The translations under genes and the position numbers were made by a program. The notes under the pieces are model-generated. The model was not told where the DNA came from. It saw only the letters and a program-made list of their open reading frames with translations, and did not search any database. Positions 19,198 to 28,104 of a stretch of 64,000 nucleotides of DNA are shown piece after piece; positions within the stretch are counted from its first letter, which is position 1; each line of letters opens with the position of its first letter. This DNA is from Sinomonas cyclohexanicum (GTDB lineage: Bacteria > Actinomycetota > Actinomycetes > Actinomycetales > Micrococcaceae), in NCBI RefSeq assembly GCF_020886775.1, contig NZ_AP024525.1:3224001-3288000 (forward strand). The letters run 5' to 3'.

Positions 19198-20076
19198 TCA
19201 GCGGCCGAGCTGGCGTCCGGCCATCGCCTCAAGCCGTGTGATCCGGTCCGCCATCGGCGGGTGGGTCGCGAACATCCGGGCGATGCCAGCACCGCCGCGG
19301 AACGGGTTCGCGATCATGAGGTGGGACGTGTTGACCAGCTTCTGGTCCCCGGAAGGCAGAGGCGCCTGCCGCACCCCGCCCTCGATCTTGTTCAGCGCCG
19401 AGGCGAGCGCGAGCGGGTCTCCCGTGAGCTGGGAGCCGTCCTCGTCGGCGTCGTACTCCCTCGTGCGGGAGATCGCGAGCTGGATGAGGGACGCGGCGAA
19501 CGGGGCGAGCAGGCTGAGGGCCAGCAGCGCGAACGGGTTCGCGTTCCGGTCCCGCCCGCCGCCGAAGAACATCGCGAACTGCGCGACGGAGGTGATGACG
19601 CCGGCCACCGCCGCGGCGATCGAGGCGGTGAGGATGTCCCGGTTGTAGACGTGCATGAGCTCGTGCCCGAGGACCCCGCGCAGCTCACGCGCGTCGAGGA
19701 GCCGGAGGATCCCCTCGGTGCAGCAGACGGCCGCGCGCTGGGGGCTGCGGCCGGTGGCGAACGCGTTCGGCGACTGCGTGGGCGAGATGTAGATGCCCGG
19801 CATCGGCTGATTGGCCCGCTGGGAGAGCTCGCGGACGATCTGGTACAGCCCCGGGGCCTCCGCCTCGGTCACGGGATAGGCCTGCATGGAGCGCAGGGCG
19901 ATCTTGTCGCTGTTCCAGTAGCTGTAGAACGTCATGATCAGGCCCAGCGCCGCGAAGATCCAGATCGGCGCGCCGCTGCGGGACCAGACGCCCACGAGGC
20001 CGCCGAGCCCAAGCAGCACCGCCCAGAGCACCCCGAAGAGCGCCGCGGTCTTGAGCCCGTTGTGATGGTTGTGCAC
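19198..20076 (-). CDS. htpX: zinc metalloprotease HtpX
   Basis: A 292-residue membrane-embedded M48 protease for quality control of membrane proteins. The zinc-binding HELMH is at about 139-143, with the third ligand in [13 protein letters not shown] at about 207-219. Two N-terminal membrane segments (about 10-52) and a pair at about 153-195 match HtpX topology, with the active site facing the cytoplasm. It is divergent from furA with a 115-bp gap. Confidence 0.94.
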   Translation of the reverse strand: MHNHHNGLKTAALFGVLWAVLLGLGGLVGVWSRSGAPIWIFAALGLIMTFYSYWNSDKIALRSMQAYPVTEAEAPGLYQIVRELSQRANQPMPGIYISPTQSPNAFATGRSPQRAAVCCTEGILRLLDARELRGVLGHELMHVYNRDILTASIAAAVAGVITSVAQFAMFFGGGRDRNANPFALLALSLLAPFAASLIQLAISRTREYDADEDGSQLTGDPLALASALNKIEGGVRQAPLPSGDQKLVNTSHLMIANPFRGGAGIARMFATHPPMADRITRLEAMAGRQLGR

Positions 20077-20151
20077 GGTTGCCTCCTGTACCTCCAGTCG
20101 CTACAACGTACAGCTCCCCCGCTTCGGTTCCGCAGGGCAGGTTAGGGTCGC

Positions 20152-20176
20152 CTTATTGTGAACTCCTCAAAATAAG
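20152..20176 (+). promoter_or_regulatory. probable FurA box
   Basis: Inverted repeat CTTATT (20152-20157) / AATAAG (20171-20176) in an AT-rich patch 16 bp before the furA start. Position and symmetry match autoregulatory Fur-family sites of actinobacterial furA-catalase loci. Confidence 0.65.
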
Positions 20177-20191
20177 TGCTTCAATGGAGCC

Positions 20192-20653
20192 ATGGAACCG
20201 AGCACTGGGCACACGGAATGGGCCTCCGCCCTTCGCGCTCACGGCCGCCGGGTGACCAAGCAGCGGCTCGTGGTGCTGGACGCCATCGCGTCCCACCCGC
20301 ACTCGTCGGCGGACGCCATCCATGCCGCCGCACGGGAGGCGCTCCCGGAGATCACCCCGCAGTCCGTCTACGTGGTGCTCGGCGACCTGACCGACCTCGG
20401 AATGCTGCGCCGGTTCGAGCCGCCTCACTCCGCCGCCCTCTACGAGACACGGGTCGGCGACAACCACCACCACGCGATCTGCTCGGTCTGCGGACGCGTC
20501 GAGGACGTCGACTGCGCCGTGGGGCACGCGCCGTGCCTCACCCCGAGCGACGCCCACGGCATGACCATCGTCATCGCGGACGTCACGTACGTGGGCGTCT
20601 GCGCGGAGTGCGCCGCGAAGCCAGACCAGTCCAGCCCGACCCCGGCGGCCTGA
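20192..20653 (+). CDS. furA: Fur family regulator of catalase (FurA/CatR-like)
   Basis: A 153-residue metal-dependent repressor. The winged helix ([33 protein letters not shown]) occupies residues 21-75, the metal/redox sensing motif [18 protein letters not shown] about 88-107, and a second CxxC (CAEC) the C-terminus. It lies 68 bp upstream of katA on the same strand, the furA-kat arrangement in which peroxide or metal loss relieves repression. The ATG has a GGAG ribosome site 3 nt upstream. Confidence 0.92.
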   Translation: MEPSTGHTEWASALRAHGRRVTKQRLVVLDAIASHPHSSADAIHAAAREALPEITPQSVYVVLGDLTDLGMLRRFEPPHSAALYETRVGDNHHHAICSVCGRVEDVDCAVGHAPCLTPSDAHGMTIVIADVTYVGVCAECAAKPDQSSPTPAA

Positions 20654-20721
20654 CGCCACCCACCACACTTCCCTCCCAGGAAACCAGTGCAGCGCAGTAC
20701 GCGCGGAACAGAAGGAGAGAT

Positions 20722-22179
20722 ATGACAGCCAACTACTCGACCACCCAGTCCGGTGCGCCGGTCGTCTCGGACGCCCACGCCCAGTCGGTCGGCGCCGACG
20801 GCGCAATCATCCTGACCGACCACTACCTCGTCGAGAAGCTCGCCCAGTTCAACCGCGAGCGGGTCCCGGAGCGCGTGGTCCATGCCAAGGGCGGCGGCGC
20901 GTTCGGCGTCTTCAAGACCACCGCGGACGTCTCCAAGTACACCAAGGCCGCGCTCTTCCAGCCGGACGTCGAGACCGAGATGCTCATCCGCTTCTCGTCG
21001 GTGGCCGGCGAGAACGGCTCGCCCGACACGTGGCGCGACCCGCGGGGCTTCGCCGTGAAGTTCTACACGAGCGAGGGCAACTACGACCTCGTGGGCAACA
21101 ACACCCCGGTGTTCTTCATCCGCGACGGCATCAAGTTCCCCGACTTCATCCACTCGCAGAAGCGCCTCCCGGGCAGCCACCTGCGCGACGCCGACATGCA
21201 GTGGGACTTCTGGACCCTCTCCCCCGAGTCCGCCCACCAGGTCACGTGGCTCATGGGGCCGCGCGGCCTTCCGAAGACGTGGCGCAACATGCAGGGCTAC
21301 GGCTCGCACACGTACCAGTGGATCAACGCCGAGGGCGAGCGCTTCTGGGTCAAGTACCACTTCCACACGAACCAGGGCGTCGAGAGCCTCACGGACGAGG
21401 AGGCCGAGCGCCTCGCCGGTGAGAACGCGGACTACTACATCCAGGACCTCTACGAGAACATCGCCGAGGGCAACTTCCCGAGCTGGGACCTCTACGTGCA
21501 GGTCATGCCGTACGAGGAGGCCAAGACCTACCGCTACAACCCGTTCGACCTGACGAAGACGTGGTCCAAGAAGGACTACCCGCTCATCAAGGTCGGCACG
21601 ATGGAGCTCAACCGCAACCCGGAGAACTACTTCGCGCAGATCGAGCAGGCCGCGTTCGCGCCGTCGAACTTCGTCCCCGGCATCGCCGGCTCGCCGGACA
21701 AGATGCTCCAGGCGCGCATCTTCTCCTACGCGGACGCGCACCGCTACCGCGTGGGCACCAACCACGCGCAGCTGCCTGTCAACGCCCCGAAAAACGAGGT
21801 CCGCAACTACAGCCAGGACGGCGCGGGCCGCATCTCGTTCAACTCGGCCTCGACGCCGGTCTACGCGCCGAATTCGTTCGGCGGCCCCACGGCCGTCGAG
21901 CCGACGCCTCAGTCCGGCGGGCCGGGAGGCGGTTGGGAGAACGACGGCGAGCTGACCCTCGCTGCTCACACCCTCCACGCTGAGGACGGAGACTTCGTGC
22001 AGCCGGGCATCCTCTACCGTGAGGTCTTCGACGACGCCGACCGCGAGCGCATCCTCGCGACCCTCACGGGCGCCGTCGGCGGCGTGAAGAACTCCGAGAT
22101 CAAGGAGCGCGCGATCCAGTACTGGACCAACGTCGACACCGACCTCGGCGCGAAGCTCCGCGCCGAGCTCGGAAAGTAG
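20722..22179 (+). CDS. katA: monofunctional heme catalase
   Basis: A 485-residue small-subunit catalase converting H2O2 to water and oxygen. Distal His54 is in [14 protein letters not shown], the distal Asn region is [17 protein letters not shown] at about 130-146, and the proximal Tyr is in [12 protein letters not shown] at about 333-344. The start ATG 20722 has AAGGAGAG 4 nt upstream. It is probably co-transcribed with furA. A second, unrelated peroxide-scavenging enzyme (KatG) is at 44-46 kb. Confidence 0.96.
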   Translation: MTANYSTTQSGAPVVSDAHAQSVGADGAIILTDHYLVEKLAQFNRERVPERVVHAKGGGAFGVFKTTADVSKYTKAALFQPDVETEMLIRFSSVAGENGSPDTWRDPRGFAVKFYTSEGNYDLVGNNTPVFFIRDGIKFPDFIHSQKRLPGSHLRDADMQWDFWTLSPESAHQVTWLMGPRGLPKTWRNMQGYGSHTYQWINAEGERFWVKYHFHTNQGVESLTDEEAERLAGENADYYIQDLYENIAEGNFPSWDLYVQVMPYEEAKTYRYNPFDLTKTWSKKDYPLIKVGTMELNRNPENYFAQIEQAAFAPSNFVPGIAGSPDKMLQARIFSYADAHRYRVGTNHAQLPVNAPKNEVRNYSQDGAGRISFNSASTPVYAPNSFGGPTAVEPTPQSGGPGGGWENDGELTLAAHTLHAEDGDFVQPGILYREVFDDADRERILATLTGAVGGVKNSEIKERAIQYWTNVDTDLGAKLRAELGK

Positions 22180-22220
22180 CGGCTCGGAAGGACGCTGCGC
22201 CGAACGCAGCTGACACGCGG

Positions 22221-22250
22221 GGGGTCCGGTGCGTCTGCACCGGGCCCTCC
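22221..22250 (+). terminator. hairpin after katA
   Basis: GGGGTCCGGTGC pairs with GCACCGGGCCCTCC across a 4-nt loop with one G-U; it lies 41 bp past the stop. No U tract. Confidence 0.5.
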
Positions 22251-22290
22251 CGGCTTGCCTGAGGTCACCGGACCCCTCAGTTCGGGTGTG

Positions 22291-22890
22291 CTAGGACCTC
22301 GCGTGCTGGTCCGCGGCGTCGAGGCGGGCCACAAGTGCATCCGCGAGGAGGCCGAACGACTCAAGGGCGGCCCGCCTGTCACCGGTCAGGACGAAGTCGT
22401 AGAGCAGGCCCATGACCGCGCCCACGTACAGGCGTGCAAGCGAGCCTGCCCGTTTCGCGGGGATCCCGTTGCCCCGCAGCCAGCCGGCGAGGAAGCGCCG
22501 CCAGTGCTCATGCGCCTCAGTGCCGAAGCGGCGGGGACGCTCGGCCACGACATCCTGGACCGAGGCCTCGAACTCGAGGCGCTGGAGGTGGCGGCCACGG
22601 TGGTCGAGGCAGAGCTCAAACGCCTTGCGCGCCCAGGCCAAGAACTCCTCCCGGGACGACGAGTGGGTCGCGCCGGACTCGAGCGGCTCGTAACGGCGCA
22701 TGATGGCCCGAATGATCTCAGTGACAAGCTGCTCACGGTTGCCGAAGTGGTACACGAGCACGTAGCTGCTGATGCCGAGACCGTCGGCGAGGCTCCTGAA
22801 GGTCAGGTCCGCGAGGGTGGAATCGACGAGGAAGTCGAGGATCTCCTCGAGCAGCTCGTGCTTCCGCTCTGGCCGTGGTGGTCTCGCCAT
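22291..22890 (-). CDS. TetR family transcriptional regulator
   Basis: A 199-residue repressor. The N-terminal HTH reads LTFRSLADGLGISSYVLVYHFGNREQLV at about 29-56 (quoted in two parts: LTFRSLADGLGISS then YVLVYHFGNREQLV), followed by a helical ligand domain. ATG 22890 is chosen over GTG 22914 because minus-strand TAGGAT lies 7 nt upstream (leaderless). It is the gene immediately downstream of the amino-acid permease and has two palindromes in its promoter, implying autoregulation and possibly control of the permease. Confidence 0.9.
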   Translation of the reverse strand: MARPPRPERKHELLEEILDFLVDSTLADLTFRSLADGLGISSYVLVYHFGNREQLVTEIIRAIMRRYEPLESGATHSSSREEFLAWARKAFELCLDHRGRHLQRLEFEASVQDVVAERPRRFGTEAHEHWRRFLAGWLRGNGIPAKRAGSLARLYVGAVMGLLYDFVLTGDRRAALESFGLLADALVARLDAADQHARS

Positions 22891-22924
22891 GCCGACTATC
22901 CTAGACTCCGTCACTCATCTCTGT

Positions 22925-22955
22925 GACAAGACTTGTCTACGACACGACCTGTGTC
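22925..22955 (-). promoter_or_regulatory. probable TetR operators
   Basis: A perfect palindrome GACAAG-A-CTTGTC (22925-22937) and a second, GACAC-N5-GTGTC (22941-22955), lie just upstream of the tetR promoter and touch the permease stop codon. Confidence 0.7.
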
Positions 22956-24460
22956 TACTGCGGATCGCTGACTGCGTCGCGCTGCGCGGCGAAGCGCTCG
23001 TTGAGGCGCGAATGGCGCTGGCCGTAGGCGAAGTAGATGATGAGCCCCACCACGAGCCAGCCGGCGAAGTAGATCCAGGTCTCGACCGCGAGATTGGTCA
23101 TGAGGTAGAGGCACAGGACGGCGGAGACGATCGGAAGGACCTTGCCGAACGGGACCCGGAACGCGGGCTTGAGGTCAGGCCGCTTGCGGCGGAGCACGAT
23201 GATCCCGAGGCTCACCACGACGAACGCGGAGAGGGTGCCGATGTTGATCATCTCCTCGAGCACGTCGACGTTCGTGAGGCCGGCCACGAGGGCCACGAGC
23301 GCGCCGCAGAGGATCTGGAGCCGGGCCGGCGTGGAGCGCTTCTCGCTCGTCACGGACAGAGCGCGGGGCAGCAGTCCGTCGCGGCTCATCGCGAGGACCA
23401 CGCGGGCGAAGCCCATGAGCAGCACCATGATGACCGTGGTGAGGCCCACGAGGGAGCCGAACGCGATGACCTTCGCGGCGTCTGTGTTCCCCACGGCCTC
23501 GAAAGCGGTGGTGAGCGTAGGCTGCTCGGCGGCGGCGAGCGTCGTGTACGGGACCATGCCCGTGAGCGCGAGCGAGACGAGGATGTACAGCAGCGTCACG
23601 ACGGCGAGGCCGGCGAAGATGCCGCGCGGGAGCGTCTTCTGGGGGTTCTTGACCTCCTCGGCACTCGTGGCCACGACGTCGAACCCGATGAACGCGAAGA
23701 ACACGAGCGCCGCGCCGGCGAACACGCCGAACAGGCCGTACTGGGCCGGGGCAGCGCCGGTGGCGAACGCGAACAGGGACTGCTTGAGGACAGCCGTCGT
23801 GTCCCCGGACTGCGCTGGCACCGCGCTCGGGATGAACGGCGAGAAGTTCTCTGCCCTGATGTAGAAGAACCCGACCACGATCACGAACAGCACCACGGCG
23901 ATCTTGATGATCGTGAAGAAGTTGCCCACGCGCGCCGAGAGCTTGGTCCCGAGCACGAGCAGCACGGTGAAGATCGCGACGATGAGGAACGGCCCCCACA
24001 CGAGCTCGACCGAGCCCAAGTGAATGCTCGGCGGGACGTCCAGGCCCACGAGCGAGAACACCTTGCTCAGGTACAGGCCCCAGTACTTCGCGACCACAGC
24101 ACCGGCGGTGAAGAGCTCGAGGATGAGGTTCCACCCGATGATCCAGGCGAGGAGCTCGCCCATGGTGGCGTAGGTGAACACATACGCGGAGCCCGCCACC
24201 GGGATCGCCGTGGCGAACTCGGCGTAGCACATGATGGCGAGCGCACACGCGACCGCGGCGATCGCGAACGAGACGGTCACGGCCGGGCCCGCGAAGCTCG
24301 CGGCGGCCTTCGCGCCGACCGAGAAGATGCCCGCGCCGACCGCCACCGCGACGCCCATGATCATGAGGTCCCACGCACTGAGGGTGCGCTTGAGCCGCCG
24401 ACCCGGCTCGTGGGTCTCGGCGATCGTGGCCTCGATCGGCTTGGTGCGGAAGATCTGCAT
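22955..24460 (-). CDS. APC family amino-acid permease
   Basis: A 501-residue, 12-helix cationic/neutral amino-acid transporter of the YfnA/CAT type. Seen: the TM1 signature MGVAVAVGAGIFSVGAKAA at about 34-52, the TM6 motif FFAFIGFDVVATSAEEVKNP at about 254-273 (consensus of the CAT branch), and 12 long hydrophobic stretches. ATG 24460 was chosen; the longer open frame upstream crosses a different frame of the remnant described below. The downstream tetR gene may be regulatory. Confidence 0.92.
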   Translation of the reverse strand: MQIFRTKPIEATIAETHEPGRRLKRTLSAWDLMIMGVAVAVGAGIFSVGAKAAASFAGPAVTVSFAIAAVACALAIMCYAEFATAIPVAGSAYVFTYATMGELLAWIIGWNLILELFTAGAVVAKYWGLYLSKVFSLVGLDVPPSIHLGSVELVWGPFLIVAIFTVLLVLGTKLSARVGNFFTIIKIAVVLFVIVVGFFYIRAENFSPFIPSAVPAQSGDTTAVLKQSLFAFATGAAPAQYGLFGVFAGAALVFFAFIGFDVVATSAEEVKNPQKTLPRGIFAGLAVVTLLYILVSLALTGMVPYTTLAAAEQPTLTTAFEAVGNTDAAKVIAFGSLVGLTTVIMVLLMGFARVVLAMSRDGLLPRALSVTSEKRSTPARLQILCGALVALVAGLTNVDVLEEMINIGTLSAFVVVSLGIIVLRRKRPDLKPAFRVPFGKVLPIVSAVLCLYLMTNLAVETWIYFAGWLVVGLIIYFAYGQRHSRLNERFAAQRDAVSDPQ

Positions 24461-24516
24461 CCTCGACTCCTGATGCTGGGGTGGAACAAACCTGTCCACT
24501 GTACGGGTCCAGCCCG

Positions 24517-24537
24517 TGAGACTCTGATCGGGTCTCA
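24517..24537 (-). promoter_or_regulatory. inverted repeat in the permease promoter region
   Basis: TGAGAC (24517-24522) / GTCTCA (24532-24537), 57 bp upstream of the permease start. It could be an operator or leader stem. Confidence 0.4.
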
Positions 24538-24555
24538 CAATGCGAGACGGCGGGC

Positions 24556-24818
24556 TCAGTCCGAGAAGGTGACGGGCTCCGCGAGCGTGCCGAGCGACGC
24601 GGTGGCCGTGATGCCGGCCAGCGTCGGCTGGGCCGTGGTCCACACGACTTCCACTGGCGGCAAGCCCCCCTTGAGCACACCCTGATCCCTTGAGCACGCC
24701 CTGATGTGTGCAGTGCGCGGTGGTGGCGGTGGATGTGCAGTGGGCGTCGCCGCGAGCGACGTCGACGGCGCAGGCTGCGTGCTCGACAGTCTCCAGCGGT
24801 AGCGGATCAGGGCTGTGC
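24556..24818 (-). pseudogene. frameshifted C-terminal remnant behind the Pro/Thr-rich gene
   Basis: After the stop of the anchored protein gene, coding-like sequence continues: one frame gives LETVEHAACAVDVARGDAHC and then HQGVLKG. A 19-bp duplication shifts the frame, and GGLPPVEVVWTTAQPTLAGI plus TATASLGTLAEPVTFSD follow to a TGA at 24556. High third-position GC in these pieces and the clean restoration of frame when one 19-bp copy is removed point to a decayed or variable C-terminal domain. No family recognised. Confidence 0.5.
24668..24705 (-). repeat. 19-bp tandem duplication causing a frameshift
   Basis: Two copies of CCCTTGAGCACRCCCTGAT, at 24668-24686 and 24687-24705, differing at one base. 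Nineteen is not a multiple of three. Confidence 0.85.
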
Positions 24819-25646
24819 CTACGGGGTCGCCGACGGATCCGGCGCGGCCGTCGGAGAGACTGTCGGGCTGGACGCCTGGGTGGTCGGGGCCGGATCGGCC
24901 GTAGCTGTAGGCGAAGGATCCGGAGCGGTGGTCGGGGACGGGTCTGGGGCCGTGGTCGGGGACGGGTCTGGGGCCGTGGTCGGGGTGGCGGTCGCGGTCG
25001 GCGAGGGAGCCGGAGCTGTGGTCGGGGCTGGAGTGCTCGGCGCCGGGGCAGCGTTAGGTCCCGAACCGGACGAGCTCTGGGCGGGAGGCGCCTGACCCGC
25101 CGGCGCTTGGGGCGGCGCGCCCTGAGCCTGCGGGCCCCCGCCGGGCGGGGGTGTCTCCGAGGGCAACGGCGTGAAGGGCGCCTTCGCGCCGGGCATAAGG
25201 GCATCACCGAAGGGCACGTTCACCGCCGCGAGCGTGCCACGCGGAGTCCTGGGAGGGGCAGTGGTGTGCTGGTCACCCGTCGCCGGGTCGCCCGTCGTTG
25301 TGCCCACTGCAGGAGACATGGCCTCGTTCAGGAGCCCGGGGGGAACCACCACCGGATCGTTGGTGCCGGGCTCAGGCAGGACAGGGGCGCCCTTCTCGCC
25401 GGGGGCAGACACCGGGTGTGCCTCCCCCGCCACCGTCGGTGGCGGGGCCAGAGACCCGACCGCGACGAAGCCCGCAGCGATCGCGGCTACGATACCTACG
25501 CCCACCGCGACGTTGATCGGACCGGGTCTCGCCAGGACGCCGAGGGCCCATTGTCCTGCGCCGACCAGGGCTCGGCCCGGCCGAGGCTTCGCCTTGAAGG
25601 CGCTGGCTGTCGGCGGGGAATCGGCCCCTGGGGCAGACGTTTCCAT
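24819..25646 (-). CDS. membrane-anchored Pro/Ala/Thr-rich surface protein, possibly truncated
   Basis: A 275-residue protein with a cytoplasmic N-terminus of about 42 residues, one membrane segment (about 43-68, INVAVGVGIVAAIAAGFVAV) and a long extracytoplasmic region. The last ~75 residues are low-complexity PTTAPDPS repeats, three of them exact 24-bp DNA repeats (24928-24985). ATG 25646 has GGGAGG upstream. The P/T-rich region looks like a wall-spanning linker, which would normally carry a domain; that domain may be the frameshifted sequence directly downstream. Confidence 0.65.
   Translation of the reverse strand: METSAPGADSPPTASAFKAKPRPGRALVGAGQWALGVLARPGPINVAVGVGIVAAIAAGFVAVGSLAPPPTVAGEAHPVSAPGEKGAPVLPEPGTNDPVVVPPGLLNEAMSPAVGTTTGDPATGDQHTTAPPRTPRGTLAAVNVPFGDALMPGAKAPFTPLPSETPPPGGGPQAQGAPPQAPAGQAPPAQSSSGSGPNAAPAPSTPAPTTAPAPSPTATATPTTAPDPSPTTAPDPSPTTAPDPSPTATADPAPTTQASSPTVSPTAAPDPSATP
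24928..24985 (-). repeat. 24-bp tandem repeats coding TTAPDPSP
   Basis: Two identical units GTGGTCGGGGACGGGTCTGG+GGCC at 24928-24951 and 24952-24975, then a partial third. Confidence 0.85.
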
Positions 25647-25755
25647 CGGCTTCCCTCCCGCGGTATGCCACGGCTGCTGTTAAGCAAGGTGCACCGGAGT
25701 CTATGCCCGCCCCATGGCGCGGGCTACCCCCTTGGCCGAATGTGACGCGGAGACT

Positions 25756-27249
25756 TCAGCGCCCGCGTTTGCGGGAGATGCGCACCATGTCCTCGCGCGG
25801 CACCACCTTGACCCGTTCCCGCGCGACCGGCACGCCCTCGCCGGCGGCAGCACCGCCGTCGGCCGTGTCAGCGCCGCCCTCCGCCTTGGTCCAGGCCTCG
25901 CCGAGGGCCTTCTCGTGGGCGTCGAGCTCGTTCCAGCCCTCCCAGGTCGTGTACTCGACCCCGCGCTCCTCGAGCAGCGTGATGACGGCGTGCTCGTCCG
26001 GGTTCTCGGCCGGCGGAAGCGAGTCGCGGTCCTCGAGGAGGCAGCCGATGGTCTCGAGGGCGTCGCCCTTGGTGTGGCCGATGAGGCCCACTGGGCCGCG
26101 CTTGATCCAGCCCGTCGTGTACAGGCCCTGCATCGGGGTGCCGTCCTCGTCGAGGACACGGCCGCCCTCGTTGGGGATCACACCGCGGCGCGCGTCGTAC
26201 TGGATCTCGGCGAGCTCGGAGCCGCGGTAGCCGATCGCGCGGTACACGGCCTGGACGGGGTAGTCCTCGTACTGGCCCGTGCCGTGGACGTTGCCGGTGC
26301 CGTCCAACTCCATCCGCTCGAACCTGATGCCCGCGACGTGCCCCGGGGTCTCGGGCGAGTCGTAGATTTCCACGGGGCTCTGCAGGAAGTGCAGGTGGAG
26401 GCGGCGCGAGGCGCCCGTGTCCTGGTCCTCGGCGATCCAGTTCGCGAGCGTGTTCACCATGGTCTTGACCTGGTTGTTGGTCTTGATGGCCTCGTCCGAG
26501 GCGTCGTCGAACTCGAAGTCCTCCGGGTACAGGACGATGTCCACGTCCCGCGCGTGCGAGAGTTCGCGGAGCTCGAGGGGGGTGAACTTGACCTGGGCCG
26601 GCCCGCGGCGGCCGAACACGTGCACATCCGTCACGGGGCTCGCCTTGAGCGCCCGGTAGACGTTGTCCGGGATCTCGGTCACAAGGAGGTCGTCGGCGTG
26701 CTTCGCGAGCATCCGGGCGACGTCCAGGGCGACGTTGCCGTTGCCGATGACCGCGACCTCGCGGGCCTCGAGCGGCCACTCGCGGGACACGTCCGGGTGG
26801 CCGTCGTACCAGGAGACGAAGTCCGCACCGCCGAACGAGCCGTCCAGGTCCACGCCGGGGATGTCCAGCGGGGCGTCCTTGAGGGCGCCCGTGGCGAAGA
26901 TCACGGCGTCGTAGAAGCCGCGGATGTCGGCGAGCGTGAGGTCCCGTCCGTACGTGACGTTGCCGATGAACCGGATGTCGCCGCGGTCCAGCACCTTGTG
27001 GAGTGCGTTGACGATGCCCTTGATGCGCGGGTGGTCCGGGGCCACGCCGTAGCGGATGAGGCCGTACGGGGCCGGGTACTGGTCGAAGAGGTCGATGCTG
27101 ACCTCGACGTCCCCGTCCTTGACCTCATTGGACTTGGTCAGGATGTCCGCCGCGTAGACGCCGGCCGGACCGGCGCCGATGATGGCAACGCGCAGGGGAC
27201 GTTGCACCACGGTGCTCTGCACAGCGCTGGTGGCGGGGGCTTCGGACAC
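25756..27249 (-). CDS. fprA: ferredoxin/adrenodoxin-type NADP reductase, FprA family (paralogue 1)
   Basis: A 497-residue FAD/NADPH oxidoreductase related to mycobacterial FprA and adrenodoxin reductase, moving electrons between NADPH and ferredoxin. Seen: FAD motif VAIIGAGPAGVYAADIL near residue 22, PYGLIRYGVAPDHPRIKG near 60, the NADP motif VAVIGNGNVALDVARML near 165 and GLYTTGWIKRGPVGLIGHTK near 385. GTG 27249 is chosen for its AAGGAA ribosome site 6 nt upstream. A close paralogue lies at 35.9-37.4 kb. Confidence 0.93.
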   Translation of the reverse strand: MSEAPATSAVQSTVVQRPLRVAIIGAGPAGVYAADILTKSNEVKDGDVEVSIDLFDQYPAPYGLIRYGVAPDHPRIKGIVNALHKVLDRGDIRFIGNVTYGRDLTLADIRGFYDAVIFATGALKDAPLDIPGVDLDGSFGGADFVSWYDGHPDVSREWPLEAREVAVIGNGNVALDVARMLAKHADDLLVTEIPDNVYRALKASPVTDVHVFGRRGPAQVKFTPLELRELSHARDVDIVLYPEDFEFDDASDEAIKTNNQVKTMVNTLANWIAEDQDTGASRRLHLHFLQSPVEIYDSPETPGHVAGIRFERMELDGTGNVHGTGQYEDYPVQAVYRAIGYRGSELAEIQYDARRGVIPNEGGRVLDEDGTPMQGLYTTGWIKRGPVGLIGHTKGDALETIGCLLEDRDSLPPAENPDEHAVITLLEERGVEYTTWEGWNELDAHEKALGEAWTKAEGGADTADGGAAAGEGVPVARERVKVVPREDMVRISRKRGR

Positions 27250-27311
27250 GTCGGATTCCTTCCGGTGGACTGCACGCGGTTGGCCGCGCACAACCTCCTA
27301 GTGTAGTTCTC

Positions 27312-28076
27312 GTGCAGACGTCCACGCTCCTCGGGCTCGGGCCGGGCGTGGTGGTCGCCGTCGTCATCCTCGCCGCTCTCGCGGCCGCCGTCCACCGGCA
27401 CGCGCTCGACGGCGGGTGGATCCCCCCGCTCACGGCGAGCCTCCGCGCGGTGGGCCAGCTCGCCGTCGTCGCCCTCCTCGTCTCCCGGCTCGGGCAGAAC
27501 CCGTGGCTCGCGCTCGGGTTCACCATCCTGATGTTCGCGATCGCCACTGTCACGACCGGCCGCCGCGTGGACCGCGCGCGCTGGTGGTGGGCCGCTGCAC
27601 CCATCGGCGCCGGGGTGCTGCCGGCCGCCGCCGTGCTCCTCCTGACCGGCGTGCTGCCGTTCACGGGGCTCGCGATCATCGCGATGGTCGGGCAGCAGGT
27701 CGGCGGGGCGATGACGACGGCAAGCCTCGCCGGCCGCCGCGTGTCCGCCGAGATCCTTGGCCGGCGCGGCGAGGTGGAGGCGGCCGTGGCGCTCGGGTTC
27801 GAATGGCCCGCGGCACGGATGCTTATCGCGCGGCACACGGCCCGGGAGGCGCTTGTGCCGCCCCTCGACCAGACCCGGACCGTGGGGACGGTGACGCTTC
27901 CCGGCGCGTTCGTGGGCATGGTGCTCGGCGGAGCCAGCCCCGTTGACGCGGCGATCGTGCAGCTCGTAGTCCTGGTCTCCCTTCTGGCCGTGGATGCGGT
28001 CTCCGCCGCGGTCTCGCTGTGGCTGTGCACGGCGTGCGCGTGGGGTCAGCCGGGGCGGCCTCGGAATACGCCGTAA
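27312..28076 (+). CDS. FetB/YbbM-like ABC permease
   Basis: A 254-residue, seven-helix membrane protein of the UPF0014 family. The signature DQTRTVGTVTLPGAFVGMVL lies at about 196-215, with VGQQVGGAMTTASLAGRR at about 126-143. In E. coli FetB pairs with the ATPase FetA to export iron; here no ATPase gene is adjacent, so the partner must be elsewhere. Leaderless start: TAGTGT (27299-27304), 7 nt, GTG. It is divergent from fprA paralogue 1, which could hint at an iron or redox link. Confidence 0.85.
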   Translation: MQTSTLLGLGPGVVVAVVILAALAAAVHRHALDGGWIPPLTASLRAVGQLAVVALLVSRLGQNPWLALGFTILMFAIATVTTGRRVDRARWWWAAAPIGAGVLPAAAVLLLTGVLPFTGLAIIAMVGQQVGGAMTTASLAGRRVSAEILGRRGEVEAAVALGFEWPAARMLIARHTAREALVPPLDQTRTVGTVTLPGAFVGMVLGGASPVDAAIVQLVVLVSLLAVDAVSAAVSLWLCTACAWGQPGRPRNTP

Positions 28077-28104
28077 GGCCCCACCGGTTGTTACGGTCGT
28101 GACC

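Noticed and set aside
22955-25207. Very long minus-strand frame covering the permease and the Pro-rich gene
   Set aside because: Its N-terminal third is an Arg/Pro-rich shadow of the Pro/Thr-rich gene; the permease starts at 24460.
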